DNA of 64,000 nucleotides. Origin: a candidate division LCP-89 bacterium. Its GTDB lineage: Bacteria; Electryoneota; B3-LCP. Every line of letters begins with the position of its first letter. Positions within the stretch are counted from its first letter, which is position 1. Under the pieces are notes generated by a model. The model made no database searches. It was not told where the DNA came from and worked only from the letters and a program-made list of their open reading frames with translations. Shown piece after piece: positions 1 to 9,022 of this stretch. The stretch spans positions 1 to 64,000 of the forward strand of contig JALGVT010000025.1 of NCBI GenBank assembly GCA_025774555.1, written 5' to 3'. Position numbers and translations under genes: made by a program.

Positions 1-2
1 AT

Positions 3-112
3 CCACACTCAGCCTTGAAATACCTGAGCCCGGTAGAATTCGAGACTGAATGGTCCCGAAACTCTACACAAAAAGCCGCCTAAAATTGTCTTGTTTTGAG
101 GGGTGCAGTACA
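3..112 (+). mobile_element. 3' end of an IS3-family insertion sequence (partial)
   Basis: Reading from base 3, the first codons give the C-terminus of an IS3-type transposase (OrfB): HSALKYLSPVEFE, which matches the usual ending HSALGYLSPVEFE of these DDE enzymes, then a stop at 81-83. About 30 bases follow and end in a G-rich run plus CAGTACA, as expected for the right inverted repeat of an IS3 element, whose termini normally finish in CA. The rest of the element lies off the window. The sequence from about 66 to 112 is repeated, diverged, at 15907-15960. The exact outer boundary (about 112) is inferred from that similarity and from where the downstream gene resumes. Confidence 0.8.
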
Positions 113-866
113 ATTGCTATTTTCAATATTACTCGACGAATCGAAAGACTCACTCATAATACTTATCGATGAACCTGAATTATCTTTGCACCCACAAGCT
201 CAGAGAAAATTATTTCAACTTCTAGTGGAAGAGGCTAAAAACAAACAAATAATTCTTTCAACCCATTCTTCTTATTTTGCCGATCCAAGTTATTTGGGAA
301 ACATACTCAAGTTCCAAAAAAATGAAGAAGGCGGGATAGAGGTACACTCCATTAAAAATGAGGGTTTGAAATCCAAAATAAAAGAGAATAGAAATTTCTT
401 TTTCAGACACCGGGATCTGTTCTTTACAAGTAAAGCTATCTTTATTGAAGGTGTAGAGGATTTTGATAGATACTCCAAATTCTGTGAAAACAACGGATTT
501 GGTGATATTATACCTCATTTCTATATGATGAATGGTTGCGGTAACACAGAATTCTTTAAATCTCTTTGTGCAGAATTAGGAATCAGTTTTTGCGCAATTG
601 TTGATATTGATTATATGGAAAAAGATAGTGAGACCAAACGTGAACTTACAATAAAAGGACTTCCTCAGAATAATACTAAAAATTTCTATCGGGAAAATTT
701 TAAAAACATTGAGGACATCTATAAAGCTCATAAAGAAGTATTGAAGAAAGAAAATATCTTTCTGCTTCCTGTGCCTGATGTTATATATTTTTTGGATTCA
801 GAAGGTAAGCCATTAGATGATTATCATAAGGAGGTCGAGACCATATTTAAATTGATGAATGCGTGA
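113..866 (+). pseudogene. OLD-family ATPase/TOPRIM nuclease, 5'-truncated by the IS end
   Basis: The reading frame encodes the second half of an OLD-type (overcoming lysogenisation defect) protein: a Walker B/signature region IDEPELSLHPQAQRK, an H-loop LSTHSSYF, then a TOPRIM-like nuclease domain with AIFIEGVEDFDRY and the acidic pair in IVDIDYM. The N-terminal ATPase half with Walker A is missing. The frame starts at a TTG (96) that lies inside the IS3 terminus, so upstream coding sequence has been replaced by the element. OLD-family proteins, including Gabija GajA, serve in phage defence or DNA processing; no partner gene is visible here. A truncated protein could be made, but without Walker A it should not hydrolyse ATP. 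Lower G+C than the genes that follow suggests an acquired gene. Confidence 0.8.
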
Positions 867-922
867 TTTTCCCTTTTCCGTTTTTATTTTTCCTTTTTTT
901 CACCTTTAACTTTTAAGCTGAA

Positions 923-2152
923 TTGAAAACCATCCTACATATCGACATGGACTATTTTTTCGCGCAGGTGGAAGTGCTGCGCGATCCGAAGCTGAAAGGG
1001 AAACCTTTGTGCGTGGGCGGCATCCCCGGCACGGACCGCTCGGTGGTGACGTCGGCGTCGTATGAAGCGAGGGAATTCGGGGTGCACGCTGGTATGCCGC
1101 TGTTAGAGGCGAAACGGATCTGTCCGAATGCGGTCTTCGTGCGGTCGCGAGGGCATGCGTATATGTCGATATCACGCAGGATCGTGGGGATATTGCAGGA
1201 ATTCAGCGATCAGGTGGAGCCGTCATCCATCGACGAATCATATATCGATATTACCAATGTATTGAGTTACTGGGGCGGCGCGGAAAAAATCGGTCAAGGG
1301 ATCAAGGATAAGATATTAAAAGAGCTGCATCTAACCTGCACGGTGGGGATCGCTCCGACGCGGACGTTAGCCAAGATGGCGACCAACATGCAGAAACCTG
1401 ACGGTCTGACCATCATCGAAGAAGATCAGATCGAAGAGAAGATCTTTCCAATGCCGGTGGAGAAGGTGCCGGGTATCGGCAAGGCGACCAAGAAAACCTT
1501 AAACGACATGGGGATCAATACCATCGGGCAGTTGGCAAATGCGTCGGAAAATCTCCTCTATAAGCGAATCGGCGTGCATGGCAGACATCTGCAGGAGGTA
1601 GTCAGCGGCAAAGTTGATTGGACGGTGGTAGTTGATGAACAGCGCAGCGACGACAAATCCATCGGCAATTCCCGCACCTTTAATACCGATACTAACGACA
1701 AGGATAAGCTGAAAGGCTATCTGCTGTCGCTGGTGCAGATGGTGGGGACAAGGATGCGCACGGCGGAGACGTCCTTCAGGACGGTTACGCTGACCATCAG
1801 GTACGGCGATTTCCAGACTGTAACACACCGTAAGAGCATCGGCAGACCGACATGTGATGAGGATGATATTTTCAAGATGGCGTGGCAGTTGTTTCAGGAA
1901 CAATACATTACCGGGATGCCGGTGCGGCTATTAGGCGTAACCATTTCCAATTTAGTGCGCAACAGCGCCGGTCAGTTGGATATGTTCGATAAAGAGAGTC
2001 AACTTTTCAGCGCGCTGGACAGTTTGCGCGAGAAATACGGCGACAGCATCGTGAGACGCACTTCGACTATGGGAATTCTCGCCCGAAACGCCAAAAAGAT
2101 GCCCAATTTCGCCAAACCGAACACCAACGCGCAAAAAGAAAGCACCGAGTAA
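923..2152 (+). CDS. dinB: DNA polymerase IV, Y family
   Basis: 409 aa. Translesion polymerase that copies past damaged bases. The N-terminus LHIDMDYFFAQVE carries the first catalytic aspartates of the palm, and SSIDESYIDIT holds the second acidic pair with the SIDE motif. The helix-hairpin-helix part KVPGIGKATKKTLNDMGI and a little-finger domain follow. Length is somewhat above the usual 350-400 aa. The start is taken as TTG because the conserved N-terminus begins directly after it and no ATG fits. No clear Shine-Dalgarno is seen. The next gene begins 7 bases after the stop, so the two are probably co-transcribed. No LexA box was recognised. Confidence 0.93.
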   Translation: MKTILHIDMDYFFAQVEVLRDPKLKGKPLCVGGIPGTDRSVVTSASYEAREFGVHAGMPLLEAKRICPNAVFVRSRGHAYMSISRRIVGILQEFSDQVEPSSIDESYIDITNVLSYWGGAEKIGQGIKDKILKELHLTCTVGIAPTRTLAKMATNMQKPDGLTIIEEDQIEEKIFPMPVEKVPGIGKATKKTLNDMGINTIGQLANASENLLYKRIGVHGRHLQEVVSGKVDWTVVVDEQRSDDKSIGNSRTFNTDTNDKDKLKGYLLSLVQMVGTRMRTAETSFRTVTLTIRYGDFQTVTHRKSIGRPTCDEDDIFKMAWQLFQEQYITGMPVRLLGVTISNLVRNSAGQLDMFDKESQLFSALDSLREKYGDSIVRRTSTMGILARNAKKMPNFAKPNTNAQKESTE

Positions 2153-2159
2153 TCGACCG

Positions 2160-2951
2160 ATGGGAAGCAAAGACGTTACCATCCAGATAGGCACGTCGGG
2201 GTACAGTTTCAAGGACTGGATTGGTCCGTTTTATCCGCAGGGGACTACGCCAAACCGGCTATTGGGATATTACGCCCGGCATTTCCCGGTGGTGGAGATC
2301 AACACCACCTATTACGGCATCCCCAAATCCAGCGTTTTCGAGGGTATGGCGCAGCAGGTCCCTGACGATTTTGGATTCTACGTCAAAGTGCATCAGGAGG
2401 TAACGCATAAACGGGAAGATCCGAAGCCGTCCTTGAAACAGATTCATCAAGCAGTGGCGCCTCTGCGGGAGAGAGGAATGCTGCGCGGTTTCTTAGCTCA
2501 GTTTCCGTATTCTTTCAAGAAGAATCCTCCCGGCAGAGAATACATAGTCAGGTTAGCTGACGTCTGGGCGAAGTGGAAAGAGCCGGTCTTTATTGAATTC
2601 CGCCATCAGTCGTGGTTCAAGCCCATCGTTTATCAGTCTATGGAGAATCACAACTTAGGCTTTGTCAATGTCGATCTGCCGCCGCTGCCGCGTCTGCCCG
2701 GTGCGACTGCCGAAGTCACCAATGGAAAAGGCTACGTCCGCTTTCACGGACGCAATGCCAAGACCTGGTGGGGCAATCACGGCGATCTGCGCTACGATTA
2801 CAACTATACAAAAGCCGAAATCGAAGAGTGGAAACCAAAATTAGAAGAGATGGGTAAAAAAGCGGGGAAGGTAGTGATCTTTATGAACAACTGCCACCTC
2901 GGCAGAGCAGCGCTGAATGCCAAAATGCTGCAGGATATATTTGCGGATTGA
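2160..2951 (+). CDS. DUF72 family protein (YecE-like TIM barrel)
   Basis: 263 aa. The opening IQIGTSGYSFKDWIGPFYP and the stretch FPVVEINTTYYGIP are signatures of the DUF72 family, a TIM-barrel fold of unknown biochemical role. Later conserved parts include FIEFRHQSWF and YVRFHGRNAKTWW. Length fits the family (240-290 aa). It follows dinB at 7 bases and may share its transcript. A hairpin (2992-3011) lies in the convergent gap after it. The function is not known; some relatives sit near repair or iron-sulphur genes, which is only suggestive. Confidence 0.88.
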   Translation: MGSKDVTIQIGTSGYSFKDWIGPFYPQGTTPNRLLGYYARHFPVVEINTTYYGIPKSSVFEGMAQQVPDDFGFYVKVHQEVTHKREDPKPSLKQIHQAVAPLRERGMLRGFLAQFPYSFKKNPPGREYIVRLADVWAKWKEPVFIEFRHQSWFKPIVYQSMENHNLGFVNVDLPPLPRLPGATAEVTNGKGYVRFHGRNAKTWWGNHGDLRYDYNYTKAEIEEWKPKLEEMGKKAGKVVIFMNNCHLGRAALNAKMLQDIFAD

Positions 2952-2991
2952 TCCGGTAGTCGGGGTCGGTAACTGTCCGATAATAACACCC

Positions 2992-3011
2992 GGCAGACGA
3001 GGGTGTCTGCC
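2992..3011. repeat. Short hairpin of the GACG-type intergenic palindrome
   Basis: GGCAGAC and GTCTGCC form a 7-bp stem around GAGGGT between two convergent genes. Related palindromes built on cGACGCCCTCGTCg occur at about 19836 and at 33264-33289, so this is a member of a dispersed intergenic family and not only a local hairpin. It has no T-run on either side. Confidence 0.5.
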
Positions 3012-3023
3012 AGCGTAAGAATC

Positions 3024-3578
3024 TTACAACAGATCCGGTCTGTGTTCAATGACGGCAAGGTATCCTGCTGAGTTTTCAATCCTGAAGGAGAGCATAGTTC
3101 CATCGGGCAGGCGCCACTTCGGTCCGCCGATCTTGAAAACGATCTGCGGAGCATCCGGGCTGTCCGGGACGAGATAAACATCGAAGGTATATCCGCCTTT
3201 GGGCAGAATCAACCTCAGGCGGGCGTTTCGGCTGCCCATTTGAGCGGTCTTGACGGCTTTGACGTCGCTCCAAAGGATCATGCGTTCCCTGCCGGGGCGC
3301 AGGTGATGAATGCCTTCTGAAGTTATATCCACTTCCGTGGACATTTGCCGCCGGATGATGAGTTTAATAAGAGCAATCGTCAGGATGGATAACAGGATTA
3401 CCGCAGCGATAATGACCAGATAATCGCCCGGTAGATCACCGTAGCGGAGATCGCTTTGGCGTATGAGCATTGTTATCAGCACGATAATCATGACAGGCGG
3501 CAGAAGGATCAGCGCCATTATCCATCTGATTATATTCTGGTATGCCTTCGATCTCTTTAAGGCGCTGACATATCGCAT
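3024..3578 (-). CDS. Membrane protein with PH-like domain
   Basis: 184 aa, family not firmly recognised. Two hydrophobic helices (about residues 18-38 and 52-72) in the N-terminal 75 residues are followed by a soluble part. The soluble part (ITSEGIHHLRPGRERMILWSDVKAVKTA...) has the pattern 'interpreted in a strand, then WSDV, then basic strands' seen in bacterial PH-like (bPH) or YcxB-like domains. This suggests an inner-membrane protein with a cytoplasmic beta-rich domain. It is divergent from lolC with an 87-base shared upstream region. No function can be assigned. Confidence 0.65.
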   Translation of the reverse strand: MRYVSALKRSKAYQNIIRWIMALILLPPVMIIVLITMLIRQSDLRYGDLPGDYLVIIAAVILLSILTIALIKLIIRRQMSTEVDITSEGIHHLRPGRERMILWSDVKAVKTAQMGSRNARLRLILPKGGYTFDVYLVPDSPDAPQIVFKIGGPKWRLPDGTMLSFRIENSAGYLAVIEHRPDLL

Positions 3579-3665
3579 GATTTCTCCTGGTTGGTTTTCC
3601 TATATTAGTTATGTTTGGTCGGGAAAACAAGAAAACAAACCGTTTTTTAAGGTATTATATAACCC

Positions 3666-4898
3666 ATGTCCTACGAACTTTTCATCGCTAAGCGATATCT
3701 GAAATCGAAGAGCCGCACCGGGTTTATATCGCTGATCAGCTATATTTCCATTGCGGGCGTCGCGATAGGCGTCGCCGCACTGATTATAGTGCTGTCGGTG
3801 ATGAATGGATTTGAAACCGAAGTGCGCGACCGCATCATCGGTTCGGATGCGCACATCCGGCTGGGCACTTATCACGAAGAAGGGATTGCCAATTATCAGC
3901 AGATTATTGATAAAATCGCCGACATCGATCACATTTCAGGGATTTCTCCGTATATCTTAGAGAAGGGACTCATCCGTGAAGGAGGACGCACCGAAGGCGT
4001 CATAGTCCGCGGCATCGACCCGGAGACCGTGGGCAGCGTATCCGATCTGCCCGATCAGATCATTTCCGGCGGCATGCATCTGGGTCGCTTCGACGTAACC
4101 GGCAGCCCAAACCTTCCCGGACTGATTCTCGGCCGCTATCTGGCGGATCGGCTGTATTCAACTCTGGGTGATACCGTCGTCCTTTTCAGCCCCGGAGCGG
4201 CAGGACCTTTCGGACAGCCCCGGGCACGGCAATTTCACATCGCCGGCATCTTTGAAACCGGCTTATACGAATACGACGACGTCTTCGCCTATATTGCCAT
4301 TTCCGAAGCGCAGGAACTCTACAATATGGGAGAATTCGTAACCGGTCTGGAGATCAAGCTGGACGACTTCGATAAAGCTGGTGAAGTCAAGGAGGTGATT
4401 CAGGGGATTTTAGGATACCCCTACTTCCCGAGAACCTGGTATGAAATGCACCGTAATCTCTTCAGTTGGATGCAGGTTGAAAAATGGATGGGATTCATTA
4501 TTCTATCGCTGATTATTATTGTGGCAGCATTCAATATCATCTCATCGCTGATAATGGTCGTCCTCGAAAAACGCAAGGAGATCGGCATTTTGAAATCAAT
4601 GGGAGCAACCAATGCCAGCATCCGCAGAATTTTCATCTATGAAGGGCTGGCAGTCGGCGTAATCGGAACAGCAATAGGTGTGTTACTGGGCTGGGGCATC
4701 TGTATCCTGCAGATCACATACCATTTCTTCTCTTTGCCGCCGGATATTTATTTCCTGAATGAACTGCCGATATTGATGAGACCGTTTGACTTTGTTCTTA
4801 TCAGCATAACAGCTATGGCGCTCTGTCTCCTCGCGAGCATCTATCCGGCACACAAGGCGTCAACATTAATTCCGGTGGAGGCTATAAGATACGAATGA
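3666..4898 (+). CDS. lolC: Lipoprotein-releasing ABC transporter permease
   Basis: 410 aa. Inner-membrane subunit that moves lipoproteins from the inner membrane to the LolA carrier. The N-terminus YELFIAKRYLKSKSRTGFISLISYISIAGVAIGVAALIIVLSVMNGFE is diagnostic of LolC/LolE. A large periplasmic domain follows, then three C-terminal helices of the FtsX fold (MGFIILSLIIIVAAFNIISSLIMVVLEKRKEIGILKSMG...). LolC and LolE are hard to tell apart; a single permease suggests a homodimer. The matching ATPase lolD follows at 5077. The LolCD system implies a diderm envelope, in agreement with the lipoproteins and T9SS cargo in this window. Confidence 0.92.
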   Translation: MSYELFIAKRYLKSKSRTGFISLISYISIAGVAIGVAALIIVLSVMNGFETEVRDRIIGSDAHIRLGTYHEEGIANYQQIIDKIADIDHISGISPYILEKGLIREGGRTEGVIVRGIDPETVGSVSDLPDQIISGGMHLGRFDVTGSPNLPGLILGRYLADRLYSTLGDTVVLFSPGAAGPFGQPRARQFHIAGIFETGLYEYDDVFAYIAISEAQELYNMGEFVTGLEIKLDDFDKAGEVKEVIQGILGYPYFPRTWYEMHRNLFSWMQVEKWMGFIILSLIIIVAAFNIISSLIMVVLEKRKEIGILKSMGATNASIRRIFIYEGLAVGVIGTAIGVLLGWGICILQITYHFFSLPPDIYFLNELPILMRPFDFVLISITAMALCLLASIYPAHKASTLIPVEAIRYE

Positions 4899-5080
4899 CC
4901 TATCCTTCCTATCAAAAGTTAATTCACAGCTTCAGGGTTGAAGGATGCAATAATTTGCTTGATTATTCCAGTTGTGATTGCTATTTTTTGCAATTATATA
5001 GTAATACCCGGACTACTGATATGCGGCGCTCCTCGGGCGTGAGCTGGTGTTCTGTCCGTAACGCCGAGGCAGCCGAATGA
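4895..5080 (+). CDS. Possible 61-aa ORF filling the lolC-lolD gap
   Basis: The ATG overlaps the lolC stop (ATGA at 4895-4898) and the TGA overlaps the lolD start (ATGA at 5077-5080), the arrangement of translationally coupled genes. The peptide is Cys- and Ser-rich and resembles nothing known, and its codon usage does not look selected. Another frame (TTG at 4938 to stop 5042) encodes a 34-aa very hydrophobic peptide with one membrane helix. The region could equally be a decayed gene or a spacer. It is listed because of the double overlap only. Confidence 0.22.
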   Translation: MTYPSYQKLIHSFRVEGCNNLLDYSSCDCYFLQLYSNTRTTDMRRSSGVSWCSVRNAEAAE

Positions 5081-5766
5081 ACTCAGTTTCGATCAGGAAT
5101 CTGCATAAAAGCTATCATCTTGGCGGCAGGGAACTGCAAATCTTGAAAGGTTTAGACCTCGACATTGCCGCTGGTGAAACGATTGCGGTAACGGGTCCAT
5201 CAGGAGTGGGGAAATCGACTCTGCTGCATGTTATCGGAACCCTGGATCGTCCAGACCAGGGCACGCTTGCTATCGGCGACGTCGATGTCAGCGCCCTTTC
5301 CGATAATGAGCTTGCGGAATTCCGCGCTGCAAAGATCGGTTTTGTATTCCAGTTCCATCACCTCCTGCCAGAATTTACGGCTATTGAAAACCTCATGCTG
5401 GCAGGGATGATCAGTAACACTAAGAACGATCACAGTGCGCGAGCGTCCGTGCTGTTAAAAAAAGTCGGGCTGGCGGACAGAATGGATCATAAGCCGGGTG
5501 AATTATCGGGTGGTGAACAGCAACGCGTGGCTCTGGCGAGAGCGCTGCAGAATCAGCCGCCGTTGATCCTTGCTGATGAACCCACCGGAAATCTCGATCG
5601 CAATACGGCAATGGAATTGCAGGAGTTGATTTTCGATTTAGCGGCGGAGCGCAAAGCGAGCTTTCTAATTGTAACGCATGACCGCCAATTCGCACAGCGA
5701 TGCGACCGGGTGTTGATGTTGAAAGACGGGCAGTTGGTTGAGACCTCTGCTGAAAACATGAAATAA
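5077..5766 (+). CDS. lolD: Lipoprotein-releasing ABC transporter ATP-binding protein
   Basis: 229 aa. ATPase that powers LolC-type permeases. Walker A GPSGVGKST (about residues 40-48), Q-loop FQFHHLLPEFTA typical of the MacB/LolD subfamily, signature LSGGEQQRVALARAL, Walker B LILADEPTGNLD and H-loop VTHD are all present. It is downstream of the permease, with one small ORF or spacer between. No strong Shine-Dalgarno precedes the ATG, which fits coupled translation from upstream. Confidence 0.93.
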   Translation: MNSVSIRNLHKSYHLGGRELQILKGLDLDIAAGETIAVTGPSGVGKSTLLHVIGTLDRPDQGTLAIGDVDVSALSDNELAEFRAAKIGFVFQFHHLLPEFTAIENLMLAGMISNTKNDHSARASVLLKKVGLADRMDHKPGELSGGEQQRVALARALQNQPPLILADEPTGNLDRNTAMELQELIFDLAAERKASFLIVTHDRQFAQRCDRVLMLKDGQLVETSAENMK

Positions 5767-5820
5767 CATAACCGATTTTCTCAGGATCAACCAGCGGGAA
5801 ACGGCACAGCTTCGAGGAAC

Positions 5821-8292
5821 ATGATGAACAATAAATTTTCCATACGTGTACAACAGGTTATCCAGCATGCACGGGAAGAAGCGCTTCGCCTGGGACATGA
5901 CTTCATAGATACCGAACATCTTCTGTTGGGTCTATTAAGGCTTTCCGAAGGTTTAGCTATCTCGATTATCAAAAACCTGGGCTGTGATCTGAATGAACTC
6001 AAGTCGGCGGTTGAAGAGTTCGTAGAACCGTCCGGCGCTACTATGAAAATCGGCAATATTCCTTTTACTAAAAAAGCTGAACGAGTCCTGAAGGTCTCTT
6101 ACATAGAAGGTAAAAACTTCAACAGTGAAATCATCGGCACGGAACATCTTCTCCTGGCGCTCGCTAAAGAAGAGGAAGGCATTGCCACACAGGTTTTGAA
6201 TGCCTACAGCGTTACTTATGATGCAATTCGTGCTGAACTCGATTCGATTCTTAAAGGAGATATCAGAAAGGATAAACCTGCACCCAAAGACAAAGAGAAG
6301 TCAAAAACTCCCGTCCTCGATCACTTCGGCAGAGATCTGACGCAGCTTGCCCGCCAGAAAAAACTCGATCCGATCATCGGCAGAGAAGAAGAGATAGCTC
6401 GCGTCAGCCAGATTCTTTCACGCAGAAAAAAGAACAATCCCGTCCTGATAGGCGAACCCGGAGTCGGGAAAACGGCAATCGCCGAAGGACTGGCGCTAAG
6501 AATCGTGCAAAGGGAAGTTTCACCAGCGCTCTTCAATAAAAGAGTTGTGGCATTAGATCTGGGCGCTATGGTGGCAGGCACAAAATATCGCGGACAGTTT
6601 GAGGAACGCATCAAAGCGGTCATGAACGAACTGAACAAGAACCGCGATATTATACTCTTCTTAGACGAACTCCATACTATTGTGGGCGCGGGGTCGGCAT
6701 CTGGTTCGCTGGACGCGTCTAATATGTTCAAACCCGCGCTGGCGCGCGGTGAGTTGCAATGCATCGGCGCGACGACTTTAGATGAATACCGGCAGAACAT
6801 CGAGAAAGATGGAGCACTCGAGCGCCGTTTTCAGAAGGTCATGATCGAACCGCCGGACATCGAAGAGACCATTAACATCCTGATGGGATTGAAAGAAAGA
6901 TATGAGGAACACCACGGTATAGTCTATAGCGATGAAGCCATTAAATCGGCGGTGATGCTGTCCGAAAGATATATTTCAGACAGATTCCTGCCCGATAAAG
7001 CGATCGACGTGTTGGACGAAACCGGATCGCGCCTACGAATATCCAATATTGTAGTTCCCAAAGAGATCAGCCAGTTAGAGTCCGAGATTGATGCCATACG
7101 CCAGGCAAAAGACGATCTGGTTAAAACGCAGGAATATGAAAAGGCGGCGCAATTCAGGGATAAAAAGGTGCAGCTTGAAAACAAACTGCGCGAGGAACGT
7201 AAGAAATGGGAAAAGACCGAATCCCGTTCACTGATTGCAGTCGCAGAAGATGACGTCGCGCAGGTCGTTTCTATGATGACCGGCATCCCGATCACCAAGG
7301 TGGCAATTTCTGAAGGCCAAAAGCTCCTGAAAATGAAGGAACGTGTTTCCCAGCATATCATTGGTCAGGAGGACGCTATCGAAATCATTTCGCGTTCGAT
7401 ACGCCGCACCCGCGCTGGCTTAAAAAATCCCAACCGCCCCATCGGATCCTTTATTTTCCTCGGACCTCCTGGAGTGGGCAAAACCGAGTTGGCAAAAGTC
7501 CTGGCAAAATACCTGTTTGAAGACAAGCAATCACTGGTGCGCATCGATATGTCGGAGTATATGGAAAAATTCAACGTATCGCGGCTCTTGGGAGCGCCTC
7601 CCGGATATGTCGGTTACGATGAAGGCGGACAGTTAACCGAAAAGGTCCGCAGGAAACCATACTCCGTTGTACTACTGGATGAAATTGAAAAAGCGCACCC
7701 AGACATCTTCAATATCCTCCTGCAGGTGTTAGACACGGGAGAACTGACCGACGGTTCTGGCAGACGCGTCGATTTCAGGAATACCATCCTGGTCCTGACC
7801 TCAAATCTGGGCACTCGGGAAGCGACGCAGGCGACTTCATACGGCTTTTCCAAGGGCGACGAAGGTCCCGACCAGAAGGAGGTCTCCAATAAGATGCAGG
7901 AAGAGATGCGGCGTCTCTTTAGACCGGAATTCCTGAACCGCCTGGATGAAATCATCGTCTTCAGGATGCTCGAGCATAAAGACATCATGAAAATCCTGGA
8001 TATAAACATCACCGAAATCAACGGCAGATTGAAAGAACACGATCTGAAGATTGAGTTGACACGCGGCGCCAAGGATTTGATCTGCGAAGAGGGTTACAGC
8101 ATCACAACCGGAGCGCGCCCCTTGCGGCGCTCCGTGGAACATCTGGTTGAAGACCCTCTGGCTGAAGAAATCCTGAAAGGCAGATTCATGCCGGGAGCAC
8201 TAATTACCGTCATGCGAAAGGGGAAAAGCCTCACTTTTGCGGAGAAAAAGGTTAAAGCTAAGAAAAACGACCCGGTACACAAGGATAACTGA
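5821..8292 (+). CDS. clpC: ATP-dependent Clp protease ATPase subunit ClpC
   Basis: 823 aa. AAA+ unfoldase that feeds proteins to ClpP or acts as a chaperone. Two Clp N-terminal repeats (about residues 5-145) are followed by ATPase 1 with Walker A GEPGVGKTA (about 211) and ATPase 2 with Walker A GPPGVGKTE (about 548). A short UVR-type coiled-coil middle segment (QEYEKAAQFRDKKVQLENKL) separates ClpC from ClpB, which has a long middle domain. Two ATG codons open the frame (5821 and 5824). A hairpin terminator lies 24 bases past the stop. No clpP or mcsAB neighbour is present. Confidence 0.94.
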   Translation: MMNNKFSIRVQQVIQHAREEALRLGHDFIDTEHLLLGLLRLSEGLAISIIKNLGCDLNELKSAVEEFVEPSGATMKIGNIPFTKKAERVLKVSYIEGKNFNSEIIGTEHLLLALAKEEEGIATQVLNAYSVTYDAIRAELDSILKGDIRKDKPAPKDKEKSKTPVLDHFGRDLTQLARQKKLDPIIGREEEIARVSQILSRRKKNNPVLIGEPGVGKTAIAEGLALRIVQREVSPALFNKRVVALDLGAMVAGTKYRGQFEERIKAVMNELNKNRDIILFLDELHTIVGAGSASGSLDASNMFKPALARGELQCIGATTLDEYRQNIEKDGALERRFQKVMIEPPDIEETINILMGLKERYEEHHGIVYSDEAIKSAVMLSERYISDRFLPDKAIDVLDETGSRLRISNIVVPKEISQLESEIDAIRQAKDDLVKTQEYEKAAQFRDKKVQLENKLREERKKWEKTESRSLIAVAEDDVAQVVSMMTGIPITKVAISEGQKLLKMKERVSQHIIGQEDAIEIISRSIRRTRAGLKNPNRPIGSFIFLGPPGVGKTELAKVLAKYLFEDKQSLVRIDMSEYMEKFNVSRLLGAPPGYVGYDEGGQLTEKVRRKPYSVVLLDEIEKAHPDIFNILLQVLDTGELTDGSGRRVDFRNTILVLTSNLGTREATQATSYGFSKGDEGPDQKEVSNKMQEEMRRLFRPEFLNRLDEIIVFRMLEHKDIMKILDINITEINGRLKEHDLKIELTRGAKDLICEEGYSITTGARPLRRSVEHLVEDPLAEEILKGRFMPGALITVMRKGKSLTFAEKKVKAKKNDPVHKDN

Positions 8293-8315
8293 CATACCCA
8301 ATCTTATGATATTAT

Positions 8316-8338
8316 ACCCGGCTTCCGCCGGGTTTTTT
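8316..8338 (+). terminator. Rho-independent terminator after clpC
   Basis: ACCCGGC and GCCGGGT form a perfect 7-bp stem around TTCC, followed by a run of six T. It is placed 24 bases downstream of the clpC stop. Confidence 0.9.
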
Positions 8339-8397
8339 ATTGCCCGTTTAACTATTGCCTTTTTAGAATTGGTTTAAAGCAATCCGGTTTATTAGCC

Positions 8398-8426
8398 TTG
8401 ACATTTAAGAAATATTTAAGTATCTT
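8398..8426 (+). promoter_or_regulatory. Sigma70-like promoter of the PEGA lipoprotein gene
   Basis: TTGACA (8398-8403), a 17-base spacer and TATCTT (8421-8426) precede the lipoprotein gene, whose ATG is at 8465. It lies just after the clpC terminator, so a new transcription unit begins here. The -10 box TATCTT recurs at other candidate promoters in the window. Confidence 0.75.
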
Positions 8427-8464
8427 TCATAGGGCAGGGCAGATTTCCTTTACAAGGGATCGTT

Positions 8465-9013
8465 ATGAATATTGCTAAGCCCGCTATATACTGTCTGATT
8501 CCGGGCGTTTTTCTGATACTGTTGACAAGCTGCACTGGTCTTAAGGAAGCAGGCAGCCTGTCCGTCTATGTATTTCCCACTGATAGATCAACACAGAGCA
8601 ATGCTTCTATCAGTCAGCAGCGTGAAGTTCACACTGTTGCGGAGTTCACCTCCGTTCCTTCCGGCGTCTCCATCTATGGATATGACGTTGATCGTGAAAA
8701 AAAGGGATTGTTCATCGGTAAGACGCCTTGCAGCTTTAACCTGTTCACCTTCGAGATAACTGAATATTCCAACATTACCGCTGAATATGGCATCACCATC
8801 CACAGCGATCATCAATACACCAAACCGGTCGATTTTTCCAATCCTGCGAATAACTGGGGTGAGATCACTTTCAACTTTCTATGCGAGAAAAGAGGATGCC
8901 AATCTGAGGTCAAATCGTTGGCGGTAAAAGCGACGAACGAAGCGCTGGTGCGCGCTCTGGCGAGGTTTCCTCTGCCTAAATATAAGCTGGAAATAACTTT
9001 AGTTGAAGAATAG
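8465..9013 (+). CDS. Lipoprotein with PEGA-like domain
   Basis: 182 aa. The N-terminus ends in the lipobox LLTSC (Cys about residue 23), so it should be exported and lipidated. The segment VAEFTSVPSGVSIYGYDVDREKKGLFIGKTPCSF has the PEGA pattern (S.PSGA.V..DG...G.TP), a small beta-sandwich found in envelope proteins that may bind cell wall or surface-layer material. The remainder is not recognised. It is followed after 9 bases by another exported protein, with which it probably forms an operon driven by the promoter at 8398. Confidence 0.75.
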   Translation: MNIAKPAIYCLIPGVFLILLTSCTGLKEAGSLSVYVFPTDRSTQSNASISQQREVHTVAEFTSVPSGVSIYGYDVDREKKGLFIGKTPCSFNLFTFEITEYSNITAEYGITIHSDHQYTKPVDFSNPANNWGEITFNFLCEKRGCQSEVKSLAVKATNEALVRALARFPLPKYKLEITLVEE

Positions 9014-9022
9014 AGGTTGATT

